Shown: positions 32,802 through 41,305 of the stretch, piece after piece
Numbering within the stretch: the stretch's first letter is position 1
How the letters are laid out: each line of letters starts with the position of its first letter
Source: Microbacterium sp. MYb45
GTDB taxonomy: Bacteria; Actinomycetota; Actinomycetes; Actinomycetales; Microbacteriaceae
DNA length: 64,000 bases
Reading direction: 5' to 3'
Assembly (NCBI RefSeq): GCF_002979655.1
Contig: NZ_PCPG01000006.1
Location: forward strand, 87,700 to 151,699
The notes under the pieces: generated by a model
What the model saw: the letters and a program-made list of their open reading frames with translations, nothing else
What the model was told of the DNA's origin: nothing
Database searches by the model: none
Made by a program: the position numbers and the translations under genes

Positions 32802-34493
32802 ATGGCGACGCGGATGCTGCGACGCGGTCTGCCGCGTGTGCCGGGCGGGGAGCCCTGGCCGCCCGCCGATGCGGTGGTGTCGGATGGTGCATCGTCGGGT
32901 GCGGTGGCGGAATCGTCGGTCGCACCGGTCGCACCGGTCGCACCAGTCGCACCGGTCGCCGACGTCGGTGCCGAGCCGGTCCCCGTGGCGGCGACGACGG
33001 ATGCTGTCGCCGAGGCGGAGGGGGCAGGCGCCCCTGTCGCAGCTGCATCTCCGGTTGTCGACGCCGCGGTGAGCGGTGGATCGCGTATCCGTCGCGGGCT
33101 GCCGCGCGTGCCGGGTGGCGAGCCGTGGCCTCCAGCGGACGTTGCCCTTCCTGGCCAGCCCGCTGCTGCGCGTGCTGCTAGCTCCGCGGTCGGTACGGCC
33201 TCGGTCTCCGACTCGAGCGCGACCGCGGCCCCGGTCATTGCGTCGGGAGCGACCCCGGTCGTTGAGCGAGCGCAGCGAGACGAAACGCCCCGAGTCACAG
33301 AACCTTCCATGTCTGCTGGCACCAGCATCCGTCGAGGGCTTCCACGCATCGCGGGAGGGGAGGCCTGGCCGCCCGCGGGAACTGTCCCGGTGGCGGACGT
33401 TTCGTCTCGGTCGGCTTCGCCGTCCTCGCTCAACGACCGGGTGGTGGAGGCGGACTCGCTCAACGACCGGGGGGCGGCCGCCGGTTCCGCCCTGGTCGTC
33501 CCGGTCCTCGCCGACCTCGACACCCCGCTGCCGTGGACTCGTACGGTCTGGAGAGGTCGCGCTCCGCGCCACGTCGCCGAGACTCCGTCGTCGGGTCGCC
33601 CGCGTCCGACCTGGCCGCAGGCGATCGCGGTCCTGTTCGGCGCCGCGGCACTCGGGGTGCTGGCGGGCGCCGCCATCGCCTTCGTGCGGGCGCTCCTGAG
33701 CTTCCCGTTCATGCAGGACTTCCTCGCGGCGTTCCCCGGCGAGTACGAGCCGGCGATCGCGGTCGAGCCCGGTTTCGCGCCGTGGGTCAACTGGGCGCAC
33801 TTCTTCAACATGTTCCTGATCGTGCTGATCATCCGCTCGGGGCTGCAGGTGCGCACCGAGAAGCGGCCGACGGTGTTCTGGACGCCGCGCGGAAACGCGA
33901 AGGGCAAGATCAGCCTGAATCTCTGGTTCCACCAGGCGCTCGACATCCTGTGGCTCGTCAACGGCGTGATCTTCGTCGTGCTGCTGTTCGTCACCGGGCA
34001 CTGGGTGCGGATCGTGCCGACGAGCTGGGAGGTCTTCCCGAACGCGCTGTCGGCGGCCCTGCAGTACATCTCGTTCGACTGGCCGCACGAGAACGGCTGG
34101 AACAACTACAACAGCCTGCAGCAGCTCGCGTACTTCGTGACCGTGTTCATCGCGGCGCCGCTGGCGGCGATCACCGGGTTCCGCATGTCGGGGCTGTGGC
34201 CGAAGAAGGCCGATAAGCTGTCCAAGGCGTACCCGGTGGAGTGGGCGCGTGCGCTGCACTTCCCGATCATGCTGTACTTCGTGGCGTTCATCATCGCCCA
34301 CGTCGCGCTCGTGATGCTCACCGGATTCCTGCGCAACCTGAACCACATGTTCGCGTCGCAGGATGCGGCCACCTGGACCGGGTTCTGGGTCTTCATCCTC
34401 TCGCTCGTGGTGATCGCGCTCGCCTGGGTGGCCGCCCGCCCGCTGGTGCTCGCGCCGATCGCGAAGGTCTTCGGCAAGGTCTCGGGGCGCTGA
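32802..34493 (+). CDS. Cytochrome b561-like membrane protein with WPP-repeat N-terminus, coupled to etfBA
   Basis: 563 residues. Residues 1-260 are low-complexity (Ala/Pro/Val) and carry three copies of [15 protein letters not shown] (about 7-21, 97-111, and a degenerate [15 protein letters not shown] at 177-191). Residues ~265-563 form six predicted membrane helices with histidines placed for two hemes: [33 protein letters not shown] and [11 protein letters not shown]. This is the cytochrome b/b6 (b561-type) fold. It starts 2 bases after etfA, so it is co-transcribed with ETF; a role in moving electrons from ETF to menaquinone is inferred. The linker contains palindromic repeat DNA (33255-33470). 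Confidence 0.85.
   Translation: MATRMLRRGLPRVPGGEPWPPADAVVSDGASSGAVAESSVAPVAPVAPVAPVADVGAEPVPVAATTDAVAEAEGAGAPVAAASPVVDAAVSGGSRIRRGLPRVPGGEPWPPADVALPGQPAAARAASSAVGTASVSDSSATAAPVIASGATPVVERAQRDETPRVTEPSMSAGTSIRRGLPRIAGGEAWPPAGTVPVADVSSRSASPSSLNDRVVEADSLNDRGAAAGSALVVPVLADLDTPLPWTRTVWRGRAPRHVAETPSSGRPRPTWPQAIAVLFGAAALGVLAGAAIAFVRALLSFPFMQDFLAAFPGEYEPAIAVEPGFAPWVNWAHFFNMFLIVLIIRSGLQVRTEKRPTVFWTPRGNAKGKISLNLWFHQALDILWLVNGVIFVVLLFVTGHWVRIVPTSWEVFPNALSAALQYISFDWPHENGWNNYNSLQQLAYFVTVFIAAPLAAITGFRMSGLWPKKADKLSKAYPVEWARALHFPIMLYFVAFIIAHVALVMLTGFLRNLNHMFASQDAATWTGFWVFILSLVVIALAWVAARPLVLAPIAKVFGKVSGR
33255..33470. repeat. Interspersed palindromic repeat copies inside the cytochrome-like gene
   Basis: Copy A, 33255-33290, reads CCGGTCGTTGAGCGAGCGCA and on through GACGAAACGCCC. 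Copy B, 33395-33440, is its reverse complement (GGACGTTTCGTCTCG ... CGCTCAACGACCGG) with about 11 extra bases in the middle. A partial copy C of the CTCAACGACCGG end lies at 33455-33470. All are in frame within the linker and are translated ([22 protein letters not shown]). Confidence 0.7.
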
Positions 34494-34497
34494 CACG

Positions 34498-34989
34498 GTG
34501 GACCAGACCACGCGTATCCAGGACTACTGGCGCGACGCGCGAAGTGCGATGCCGGAGCTGCCGGAGACGCCGCCGGAGGCCTGGGCTTTCGGCGCCACTC
34601 CGGAGCACGCCGATGAGCTTCTGGCGCTGGTGCTCGCCGGGATCAAGGTGGGTACCGCCTCGTCGCTGTGGGACTACGACGAGAGCGGAGACCCGCTGCC
34701 GGTCGTCGGCGAACTGAGCATCATCCTCGACGGGTCGGGCGCGCCGCGGGCCGTGATCGAGACCACCGCGATCGACATCGTGCCCTTCGACGAGGTCGAC
34801 GAGGCGCACGCATACGCCGAGGGAGAAGACGATCGCACCCTCGCACAGTGGCGTGAGGTGCATGAGCGGTACTGGCGTCAGCACTCCGAGAATCCGCGCG
34901 GCTACGCGCCGGACATGCCGGTGATCTGCGAGCGCTTCCGCCTGCTGCTCCCGGCGGGCCCGACTACATCTCCCGGGCCCGGAAGCTGA
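34498..34989 (+). CDS. ASCH-domain protein
   Basis: 163 residues from GTG 34498, 4 bases after the cytochrome-like gene and so probably in the same transcript. The ASCH fold is recognisable from [20 protein letters not shown] (the GxKxxT-like loop), [20 protein letters not shown] and [23 protein letters not shown] (quoted in part), ending [13 protein letters not shown] proteins are thought to bind RNA or nucleotides, some as nucleotide hydrolases; role here unknown. The last 26 bases overlap the convergent exported protein gene. Confidence 0.87.
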   Translation: MDQTTRIQDYWRDARSAMPELPETPPEAWAFGATPEHADELLALVLAGIKVGTASSLWDYDESGDPLPVVGELSIILDGSGAPRAVIETTAIDIVPFDEVDEAHAYAEGEDDRTLAQWREVHERYWRQHSENPRGYAPDMPVICERFRLLLPAGPTTSPGPGS

Positions 34990-35398
34990 TCTCGTCAGTC
35001 TGCGAGCCGCCGTCATGGATCAGGGTCAGGAGCAGCTTCGTCTCCCAGGCGGCCGCCACGTAGTATCCGGTCACGCCGGCCGCCACGGTCGCGGAGCTCT
35101 GCGGCGGGATGGTGATGGTGCCGGTGAGCGGGCCGCTGAGCGAGTCGAGCGTCGGTGTCACCTCGATCGACCAGGTCAGCGTCAGCGGAGTCGTCCCGTT
35201 GTTCGCGATCAGCGCCCCTGGCCAGGTGAACGTCGCGCCGTCGACGCTCGCCGGTGCCATCTCGACGGCGAACTCCGCCCGGCGCGATGCGGCGGCGAGC
35301 GGAGTGGCCACCGCCACCGCGACCACCGGTACGGACCATGCGGCGGCGCGTATCAGCGCCCGCCGGGTGACTTCGGTCGACGTGCTCGACTTCCCCAT
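34964..35398 (-). CDS. Small exported protein with twin-arginine-like signal
   Basis: 144 residues from ATG 35398 (35410 is an alternative). The signal is TEVTRRALIRAAAWSVPVVA followed by VAVATPLAAAS; the RR pair ahead of the hydrophobic core suggests Tat export. The mature ~105 residues are beta-rich with an Ig-like feel (WPGALIANNGTTPLTLTWSIEV, LTGTITIPPQSSATVAAG). Unknown family; surface or cell-wall protein likely. Its stop region overlaps the ASCH gene tail. Confidence 0.72.
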   Translation of the reverse strand: MGKSSTSTEVTRRALIRAAAWSVPVVAVAVATPLAAASRRAEFAVEMAPASVDGATFTWPGALIANNGTTPLTLTWSIEVTPTLDSLSGPLTGTITIPPQSSATVAAGVTGYYVAAAWETKLLLTLIHDGGSQTDEISFRAREM

Positions 35399-35528
35399 GA
35401 AACTCCCCATTCTCCATCTACGACTTTTGGCCATAGATCCCAAGACTTAAGGCTAGTCGATGACTTGTCCGTGCGATGATCGGCTCACGCATCGAGACGG
35501 CGGCGGCGCACTCCACGAAAGGAAGAAC

Positions 35529-36680
35529 ATGGCAGAGGCATACATCGTCGACGCGGTGCGCTCGCCCGTCGGCAGACGCGGCGGCTCGCTTTCCGATATC
35601 CATCCGGCCGACCTCGGCGCGCACAGTCTCACCGCACTCGTCGAGCGCACGGGCATCGATCCCGGCGCCGTCGACGACGTCGTCTTCGGGGCGATCGACG
35701 CGATCGGCGGGCAGGCGGGAAACGTGGCCCGCACCGCGCTGCTCGTCGCCGGCTTTCCCGAGCACGTGCCCGGAGTCACGATCGACCGACAGTGCGGGTC
35801 GAGTCAGCAGGCCGTGCACTTCGCCGCGCAGGCCGTGATGAGCGGCACGAGCGATCTGGTCATCGCGGGCGGACTGCAGAACATGTCGCAGATCCCGCTC
35901 ACGGCGGCGGCGACGGTGGGGGAGGCGTACGGCTTCACGACCCCGTACGCGGAATCACCCGGTTGGCGGGCGCGCTACGGCGACCAGGATATCTCGCAGT
36001 TCCGTGGCGCAGAGCTGATCGCCGAGAAGTGGGACATCACCCGCGAGGCGATGGAGCAGTTCGCCCTGGAGAGCCACCGGCGTGCGGCACACGCACAGGA
36101 CGAGGGGCGCTTCACGAACGAGATCGCGCCGCTGAACGGTCTGGATCACGACGAGGGCGTGCGCCGCGACACGTCGCTCGAGCGGATGGCCGGGCTGCAG
36201 CCGCTCGCTCCGAACGGCAGGATCACGGCGGCGGTCGCCTCGCAGATCAGCGACGCGTCCAGTGCTGTGCTCATCGCGAGCGCACGTGCGGTGAAGGAGC
36301 ACGGGCTCACCCCGCGCGCCCGCATCCATCATCTCTCCGTGCGCGGCGACGACCCCGTGCTCATGCTCACCGCGCCCATCCCCGCGACGCGGCACGCTCT
36401 GGAGCGCACGGGCCTGCGCCCGGAGGACATCGACCTGTTCGAGGTGAACGAGGCCTTCGCCTCGGTCGTGCTCGCCTGGATGCAGGAGACCGGGGTGCCG
36501 CACGAGAAGGTCAACGTCAACGGCGGCGGCATCGCCCTCGGGCATCCGATCGGCGCGACCGGCACGCGCATCTTCTCGACCCTACTCAATGAGCTGGAGC
36601 GCACGGGTGGGCGCTACGGCCTGCAGACCATGTGCGAGGGCGGCGGCGTCGCGAACGTCACCATCATCGAGCGGCTCTGA
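35529..36680 (+). CDS. Acetyl-CoA acyltransferase (thiolase)
   Basis: 383 residues from ATG 35529 behind GAAAGGAAG. Active-site C89 in IDRQCGSSQQAVHFAAQ, the His in GIALGHPIGATGTR, the second Cys in MCEGGGVAN and NGGG are all present. EVNEAFASVVLAW is the NEAF motif. It is shorter than biosynthetic thiolases by about 10 residues but complete. It could act in fatty-acid or branched-chain acyl-CoA cleavage together with the nearby acyl-CoA dehydrogenase and ETF. Monocistronic, closed by a hairpin. Confidence 0.93.
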   Translation: MAEAYIVDAVRSPVGRRGGSLSDIHPADLGAHSLTALVERTGIDPGAVDDVVFGAIDAIGGQAGNVARTALLVAGFPEHVPGVTIDRQCGSSQQAVHFAAQAVMSGTSDLVIAGGLQNMSQIPLTAAATVGEAYGFTTPYAESPGWRARYGDQDISQFRGAELIAEKWDITREAMEQFALESHRRAAHAQDEGRFTNEIAPLNGLDHDEGVRRDTSLERMAGLQPLAPNGRITAAVASQISDASSAVLIASARAVKEHGLTPRARIHHLSVRGDDPVLMLTAPIPATRHALERTGLRPEDIDLFEVNEAFASVVLAWMQETGVPHEKVNVNGGGIALGHPIGATGTRIFSTLLNELERTGGRYGLQTMCEGGGVANVTIIERL

Positions 36681-36697
36681 CCTCTCGCGAAACGAGA

Positions 36698-36729
36698 ACG
36701 GGCCGCGTCCCCGAAGGGAAGCGGCCCGT
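36698..36729. terminator. Hairpin between thiolase and acetyltransferase genes
   Basis: ACGGGCCGC (36698-36706) pairs with GCGGCCCGT (36721-36729), with further pairing of TCCCC/GGGA in the loop. It lies between two convergent genes and probably terminates both. Confidence 0.7.
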
Positions 36730-36746
36730 CTCAGATGACGAGTGGA

Positions 36747-37256
36747 TCAGGGACGGACGAAGCGGACTTCGGTCAGCGTCTCGCCGAGGAACGGCTCGGT
36801 GTGCGTCGCGCCGTCGAGCGTGAATCCGTTGCGCGTGTAGAAGCGGTGCGCGCGGGGGTTGTCCTCGGCGACCCACAGGTACAGGGGCTCGTCGGTCTCG
36901 ACCGCGGCGTCGAACAGCTTCTGGCCGATGCCGGTGCCGTGCAGCGCATCGAGCAGGTAGATGAAGTACAGCTCGCGGAACGCCGGAGCATCCTTGTCGC
37001 GGGCGGGGCCGGAGCCGACGAACCCGACGATCTCGCCGTCGACGAGCGCGGCGTTCATCTTGAACTCGGGACCCTGCGAGGCCCAGTGCGTCCACAGCTC
37101 GGCCATGCGCCGGGGTGAGACCTTCTCGAGCGCAGCCTTGCTGATCAGGTGGTCGTAGGTCTCATGCCAGCACTGGGCGTGCACGCGACCGAGGGCTTCC
37201 GCATCCACATCACGGACCGGGCGGACGATGACTTCAGGCTGGGCTTCGGCGCTCAT
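36747..37256 (-). CDS. GNAT family N-acetyltransferase
   Basis: 169 residues. IVRPVRDVDAEALGRVHAQCWHETY opening (shown in part: RVHAQCWHETY), acetyl-CoA loop LLDALHGTGIGQKLFDAAVE and the closing VAEDNPRAHRFYTRNGFTLDG (in part) are standard GNAT motifs A and B. The substrate is unknown. Single gene, sharing a hairpin terminator with the thiolase gene. Confidence 0.9.
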   Translation of the reverse strand: MSAEAQPEVIVRPVRDVDAEALGRVHAQCWHETYDHLISKAALEKVSPRRMAELWTHWASQGPEFKMNAALVDGEIVGFVGSGPARDKDAPAFRELYFIYLLDALHGTGIGQKLFDAAVETDEPLYLWVAEDNPRAHRFYTRNGFTLDGATHTEPFLGETLTEVRFVRP

Positions 37257-37387
37257 GATCGTGACTCTACGCGCGGCATCCGCGAAGGAGAAATCGAGTG
37301 GATGTTCGATGACGCTCGGCGTGCCGGCCTGGAGGGTTCGTACAACGATGTTCGCGAATCGTGCACGCCTGGCTACGATCGATCCTC

Positions 37388-37948
37388 GTGAACGTGATCT
37401 GGCGGACCCTCCTGGTGATCCTCGGCGCCCGACGCCGCGTGCGTCGGGGGAAGACCCTCGACCCGACGGCCGTGGGGAGCATCACCATCACCACGCTGCC
37501 CACCGACCTCGACATCCTGCGGCACATGAACAACGGCCGTTACCTGTCGCTGTTCGACCTCGGACGCTGGGACCAGCTCATCCGCACCGGGCTGTTCGAT
37601 GCCATGAAGGCTCAGGGGTGGTACGCGGTCGTCTCCAGCGAGACGATCACGTTCCGCAAGTCGCTGCAGCTGTGGCAGCGGTTCGAGGTGCAGTCGCGGT
37701 TCATCGGGCACGACGAGAAGGCGCTGTTCCTGGAGCACCGCGCCGTGGTCGACGGCGAGGTCTACGCCCGGGCGATCGTGCGGGCGCGGATGCTGCGTCG
37801 CACCGGCGGCACGGTCAGCAACGAAGAGCTGTTCGCCGCGGTCGGCAAGCCCGAGGGTGTGCCGGAGATCGACGCGTGGGTGCACGACTGGGCCGCGGCA
37901 TCCGCCCTCCCGCCCGTGCGGGTGAAGGCGCCGAGCGTCTGGGGCTGA
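37388..37948 (+). CDS. Hotdog-fold thioesterase-like protein (THEM6-type)
   Basis: 186 residues from GTG 37388. A short hydrophobic N-terminus (VIWRTLLVILGARRRVRRGK) may attach it to the membrane. The hotdog core reads DLDILRHMNNGRYLSLFDLGRWD (quoted in part), then ETITFRKSLQLWQRFEVQSR and HDEKALFLEHRAVVDGEVYA. This belongs to the 4-hydroxybenzoyl-CoA thioesterase/THEM6-like group, so an acyl-CoA hydrolase acting at the membrane is likely. Substrate unknown; an extra nine codons upstream from GTG 37361 are possible. Confidence 0.85.
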   Translation: MNVIWRTLLVILGARRRVRRGKTLDPTAVGSITITTLPTDLDILRHMNNGRYLSLFDLGRWDQLIRTGLFDAMKAQGWYAVVSSETITFRKSLQLWQRFEVQSRFIGHDEKALFLEHRAVVDGEVYARAIVRARMLRRTGGTVSNEELFAAVGKPEGVPEIDAWVHDWAAASALPPVRVKAPSVWG

Positions 37949-37991
37949 CCCCGTCCGCAGCTCCCGTCGGCGGCAACGATATATTGACCGT

Positions 37992-39392
37992 GTGCTGGCG
38001 ATCCTGAAGACCACCGGGCGCGTGCTGTGGCGACACTGGCCCGCGCTCATGGCCTGGTATCTGGCCGGCGTCCTGGTGCACTACGTCATCACCGAGGTCG
38101 CCGGGTTCATCGGTGCGTACTCCGCCACCCTCGGGTTCCTCGTCCTTCCGATCGGGATCCTCGCGCGGTTGATCAGCCTGGTCGCGATGTTCCTGGTCCT
38201 GCGCGACGGGCTGCGCAACCTGCAGGAGGTCGCGCCGCTGCCCGAGGCGGCCGCGGACCGCCGCCGCACCTTCCTCTCGGCGCTGCTCGCCGGCATCCTC
38301 CCCTTCTTCGCGGTCTACTGGGCGCAGGGGCTGCTGGGCGAAGACGTGCGGGCATACTCGCTGCGCGCTCTCGAGGTGCGCAACGGCGTCATCTGGACGG
38401 CGGCTGCCAACGGCGAAGGTCCGGTGAGCTCGGTCGACACCGTGCTGAACCTGCCGATCAACGTGTGGACCCTTTCGATCATCGTGCTCGCCTTCGCCGG
38501 CCGTTGGGCGTGGTCGAAGTGGTCGGCGAAGCTCGCGAAGTGGCTGTCGCCGGTCGCGGTCTACTTCGAGGTCGTCTGGGTCTTCTTCTCGGTGATGGTG
38601 CTCGGCGACATCTTCGACACGATCAAGGCGTGGGTCGACAGCCGCGCGGCCATGGCCTTCCTCGAGACGGTCAGAGAGCAGATCCTGGATGCCGCCGCCC
38701 CGCTGCGCTGGCTCTGGGAGGGGATCGGCTGGCTGCTCTCCGAGGCGGGGCCGGTGCTGCTCGCTCCGCTCGCGTGGCTGACCATCGCCGGTGTGGTGTT
38801 CGGCCAGGCGATCGTCGCCGAGAAGCTGCGTGTGGAGAGCGAGCTGATCGCCCGCGTGCGCGAACACGCGGCCGTGATCCCGAACCCGCTCGTGCGCCGG
38901 CTCAAGGATCTCGGCGAAGAGCTCGGTGCCCGCTTCCGCCCGATCGGGCGAGCACTGCTGCTCATGTGGCGCGCAGGGCCACTCCTCGTCGGCTCCTACG
39001 CGCTGCTCTACGTCATCGTCAAGGCGCTCGAGTCGTACCTCGGCTTCGGCATCACCCGGCTGGTCGGCCCACAGGAGTACGTGTTCTGGGCGATCGCCGC
39101 GCCGCTCGTGTCGCTCGTGCCGCTGCTGCTCATGGAGCCGGTGCGCATCGCGGTGATCAGCGGGGCCTACGACGCCACCCTCGCGCGGCTGCGCAAGCGG
39201 CAGCAGGACCGCACCGACACGGTGGGCGTCTCGGAGGCGGAGGGAGAGATGCGTGCCGTCGCCGATGCCGCCGGACTCCTGCCGTCATCGGTGGATGCCG
39301 TCGCCGCCGCGATGGTCACCGCGCCCGCCAGGGACAGCGTCGAGGGTCAGGGCTCGAACTCGAACCTCACGAAGGACCCGCCGGCGTCGTAG
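37992..39392 (+). CDS. Large polytopic membrane protein, function unknown
   Basis: 466 residues from GTG 37992 with about seven to eight hydrophobic segments: WPALMAWYLAGVLVHYVITE, LGFLVLPIGILARLISLVAM, FLSALLAGILPFFAVYWAQG, WTLSIIVLAFAGRWAW, VAVYFEVVWVFFSVMVLGDI, LLAPLAWLTIAGVVFGQAIV and PLLVGSYALLYVIVKALESY. A long soluble region lies between the last pairs and a ~80-residue acidic tail. I recognise no family. Its 3' end overlaps by 46 bases the convergent operon of anchored exported proteins, which may be functional partners. Confidence 0.8.
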   Translation: MLAILKTTGRVLWRHWPALMAWYLAGVLVHYVITEVAGFIGAYSATLGFLVLPIGILARLISLVAMFLVLRDGLRNLQEVAPLPEAAADRRRTFLSALLAGILPFFAVYWAQGLLGEDVRAYSLRALEVRNGVIWTAAANGEGPVSSVDTVLNLPINVWTLSIIVLAFAGRWAWSKWSAKLAKWLSPVAVYFEVVWVFFSVMVLGDIFDTIKAWVDSRAAMAFLETVREQILDAAAPLRWLWEGIGWLLSEAGPVLLAPLAWLTIAGVVFGQAIVAEKLRVESELIARVREHAAVIPNPLVRRLKDLGEELGARFRPIGRALLLMWRAGPLLVGSYALLYVIVKALESYLGFGITRLVGPQEYVFWAIAAPLVSLVPLLLMEPVRIAVISGAYDATLARLRKRQQDRTDTVGVSEAEGEMRAVADAAGLLPSSVDAVAAAMVTAPARDSVEGQGSNSNLTKDPPAS

Positions 39393-39946
39393 GGGCGCAC
39401 GTCGACCCAGAAGGGGCCCTCGACATCTTCCGGCACCACGAACGGCACGATCATCTCGTAGGCGCCGGCCTGCTCGCTGAGGCAGGTCTCCGGTTCGTCC
39501 GCGCTCCAGTCCAGCCCGATCTCCGCGCGGACGGGACCCCACTCGCGCCCCGTGGACTGCTCCACGAGGGTCGGCGTCTCGCACCCGATCCCCTCGGCAT
39601 CAGGATCCACAGGCACCCCGACGGCGATCAGGCGTGTGTTAGGAGGGACGTCGAGACCCGCGAGATCTTCGATCTCCCCACCGCGCACCGGCCCCCAGGT
39701 CGCGCCGGCGAGATCGGTCGTCTCGTCCTCGACGACCACCACCGGTGTGACCGCACGGGCCCCGAATCCGAAGAACTGGTACCACTCCTGCCACCCGACC
39801 GCGATGGCGGTCGCCGGCAGCAGCACGACGAGTGCGACCAGAGCCAGAGTGTTGCGGCGCCACCAGGAGGGCGGCTTCGCCGGGGCGGCGGCGGCCTCCG
39901 CGTCTTCCCGAGGCGCGGGCGGTACCGGAGGGAGGGGGATGGTCAT
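39347..39946 (-). CDS. Membrane-anchored exported protein (third of three-gene operon)
   Basis: 199 residues from ATG 39946. Proline-rich cytosolic start (MTIPLPPVPPAPRE), one membrane helix (NTLALVALVVLLPATAIAVG), then a beta-rich external domain of ~140 residues with two cysteines (EGIGCETPT, EPETCLSEQAG) and TPVVVVEDETTDLAGATWGP. Similar overall plan to the two genes before it. The start overlaps the stop of the second gene by 4 bases. Family unknown. Confidence 0.77.
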   Translation of the reverse strand: MTIPLPPVPPAPREDAEAAAAPAKPPSWWRRNTLALVALVVLLPATAIAVGWQEWYQFFGFGARAVTPVVVVEDETTDLAGATWGPVRGGEIEDLAGLDVPPNTRLIAVGVPVDPDAEGIGCETPTLVEQSTGREWGPVRAEIGLDWSADEPETCLSEQAGAYEMIVPFVVPEDVEGPFWVDVRPYDAGGSFVRFEFEP

Positions 39947-40503
39947 CGGGCCCAGCCGTTCTCGTCCAGGAGCACCTCGGCCTCGACGGGCAGCGCGGCG
40001 AGGTCGATCGACAGCTCGATCACGGTGTCGCGCACCACCTCTCCGAGGCCGGAACCCGGCATGCCCAGGCGGAGCGTCGCGCGGTCGCCGGTCACGTCGT
40101 CCGGGAGCTCGAACGCGAGGCTCCCGGAGCGGGGGACGCCGGTGACCAGCCGCTGATCGACGAAGCTGGTGCCGCGATCCGTCGCGCTGAACGTACGGTC
40201 GCCGATCGTGAGTTCCGCGAGCCGTGAGCCGCTCTGATCCTGCGTCACGCCGGTGGCGGCCTCGAGGTCGACGACGAGCCAGGTGCCGTCGGCCGACCAG
40301 CCCTCCGCATCCGTGACCCGATCCGCGAGGTGCACGTCGGTCACGGTAGCGACCAGGTTGCGCGTGGAGGCCTGTTCGCCGATCTGCGCGACCGAGGCGA
40401 ACGCGGCATTCGGGGCGTCGTCGGGAAGCGTCGCCTTCGAGACGCCCCACGCACAGACGAGCAACGCCACAGTGGCGACCCAGATCAGGATGTGCTTCTT
40501 CAC
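39943..40503 (-). CDS. Membrane-anchored exported protein (second of three-gene operon)
   Basis: 186 residues. N-terminal helix HILIWVATVALLVCAWGVSK directly after the start acts as signal anchor, then an Ig-like DUF4352-type domain: TRNLVATVTDVHLADRVTDA, GTWLVVDLEAATGVTQDQSG, LTIGDRTFSATDRGTSFVDQ. This strand pattern (modified N-terminus, then conserved W-VVDLEA) recalls the telomeric-repeat-factor-like Ig domains found in many actinobacterial surface proteins. Overlaps both neighbours by 4 bases. Confidence 0.77.
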   Translation of the reverse strand: MKKHILIWVATVALLVCAWGVSKATLPDDAPNAAFASVAQIGEQASTRNLVATVTDVHLADRVTDAEGWSADGTWLVVDLEAATGVTQDQSGSRLAELTIGDRTFSATDRGTSFVDQRLVTGVPRSGSLAFELPDDVTGDRATLRLGMPGSGLGEVVRDTVIELSIDLAALPVEAEVLLDENGWAR

Positions 40504-41204
40504 GGGAGCGGCACCTCGTCGATGGTCGCCGTCAGGGTCGCTCCGACGCGGACGTCCACCCAGTAGTCGCCGCGCATCACGCTCTGACCGACGTAGTGGT
40601 CCGACTCGGGGAGGGTGAGAGTGATCTCGTCGCCGTCGTGGAAGTCGTCCGGCCCGACGGTCCAGGTGAGCAGCATGCGGGCGGGGACGTCAGGCTGCAA
40701 CCGGGGCGCGCGCTCGCCGTCGTCGGCACGGAAGACGTCGCCCTTCTCATCGAGACCCTCGATGCGGATGCCGTCGAGCACCGGGGATTGCGGGGGGTTC
40801 GCCGTCGACGGTCGGGGCTTGTCGAACGTGTTGACGACGTCGACCGTGACGACCAGGATTCGCTCGCTCTTCTCCTCGTCCGGGAAGACCAGGGTTCGAC
40901 CGCTCTCCGCGCTCAGCTCGTCGCGCAGCTCGACCCCGAGCACCGTCATCTCCAGGTCGGAGCCCGCGAAGGTCTCGCCGACCTCGACGACCGGCGTGGG
41001 ATCGACGGCCGCGGCCTCGAGTCCGCCGAAGACGGCGGTGGTCGCGAGCAGCACGGCTCCGGCGCCGGTGATGAGCCAGGACGTCGGGATCAGGTCGATG
41101 CTGCGTCGCGCCCAGCCGAGGACCTTCGCCCTCGCGCTCGCGTTCGCCGCGGTGACGGCCGGATCCTGCCCCTGGGCGGGGCTCTCCGGCGGCGTCGTGG
41201 TCAC
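40500..41204 (-). CDS. Membrane-anchored exported protein (first of three-gene operon)
   Basis: 234 residues. A ~42-residue cytosolic part, a membrane helix (about 43-66: SWLITGAGAVLLATTAVFGG) and an external domain starting VVEVGETFAGSDLEMTVLGV and containing RILVVTVDVVNTFDKPRPS, as in Ig-like DUF4352 domains. It leads three genes joined by 4-base ATGA overlaps, all with one membrane helix and one external beta domain, suggesting a hetero-oligomeric envelope complex. Function unknown. Confidence 0.78.
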   Translation of the reverse strand: MTTTPPESPAQGQDPAVTAANASARAKVLGWARRSIDLIPTSWLITGAGAVLLATTAVFGGLEAAAVDPTPVVEVGETFAGSDLEMTVLGVELRDELSAESGRTLVFPDEEKSERILVVTVDVVNTFDKPRPSTANPPQSPVLDGIRIEGLDEKGDVFRADDGERAPRLQPDVPARMLLTWTVGPDDFHDGDEITLTLPESDHYVGQSVMRGDYWVDVRVGATLTATIDEVPLP

Positions 41205-41305
41205 GGCAACAGCTTAGGACCGCGCGCGCGGACAGTGCGGCTCGCACATTCCATCCGGGGTGCGGGCTCCCGGCCTGCGGGGTGATGCAGACCTAGGGTG
41301 GACAC

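Noticed and set aside
33255..33470. Inverted repeats as the ends of an insertion sequence
   Set aside because: Only about 100 bases separate the arms, there is no transposase frame and no target duplication; a REP-type repeat fits better.
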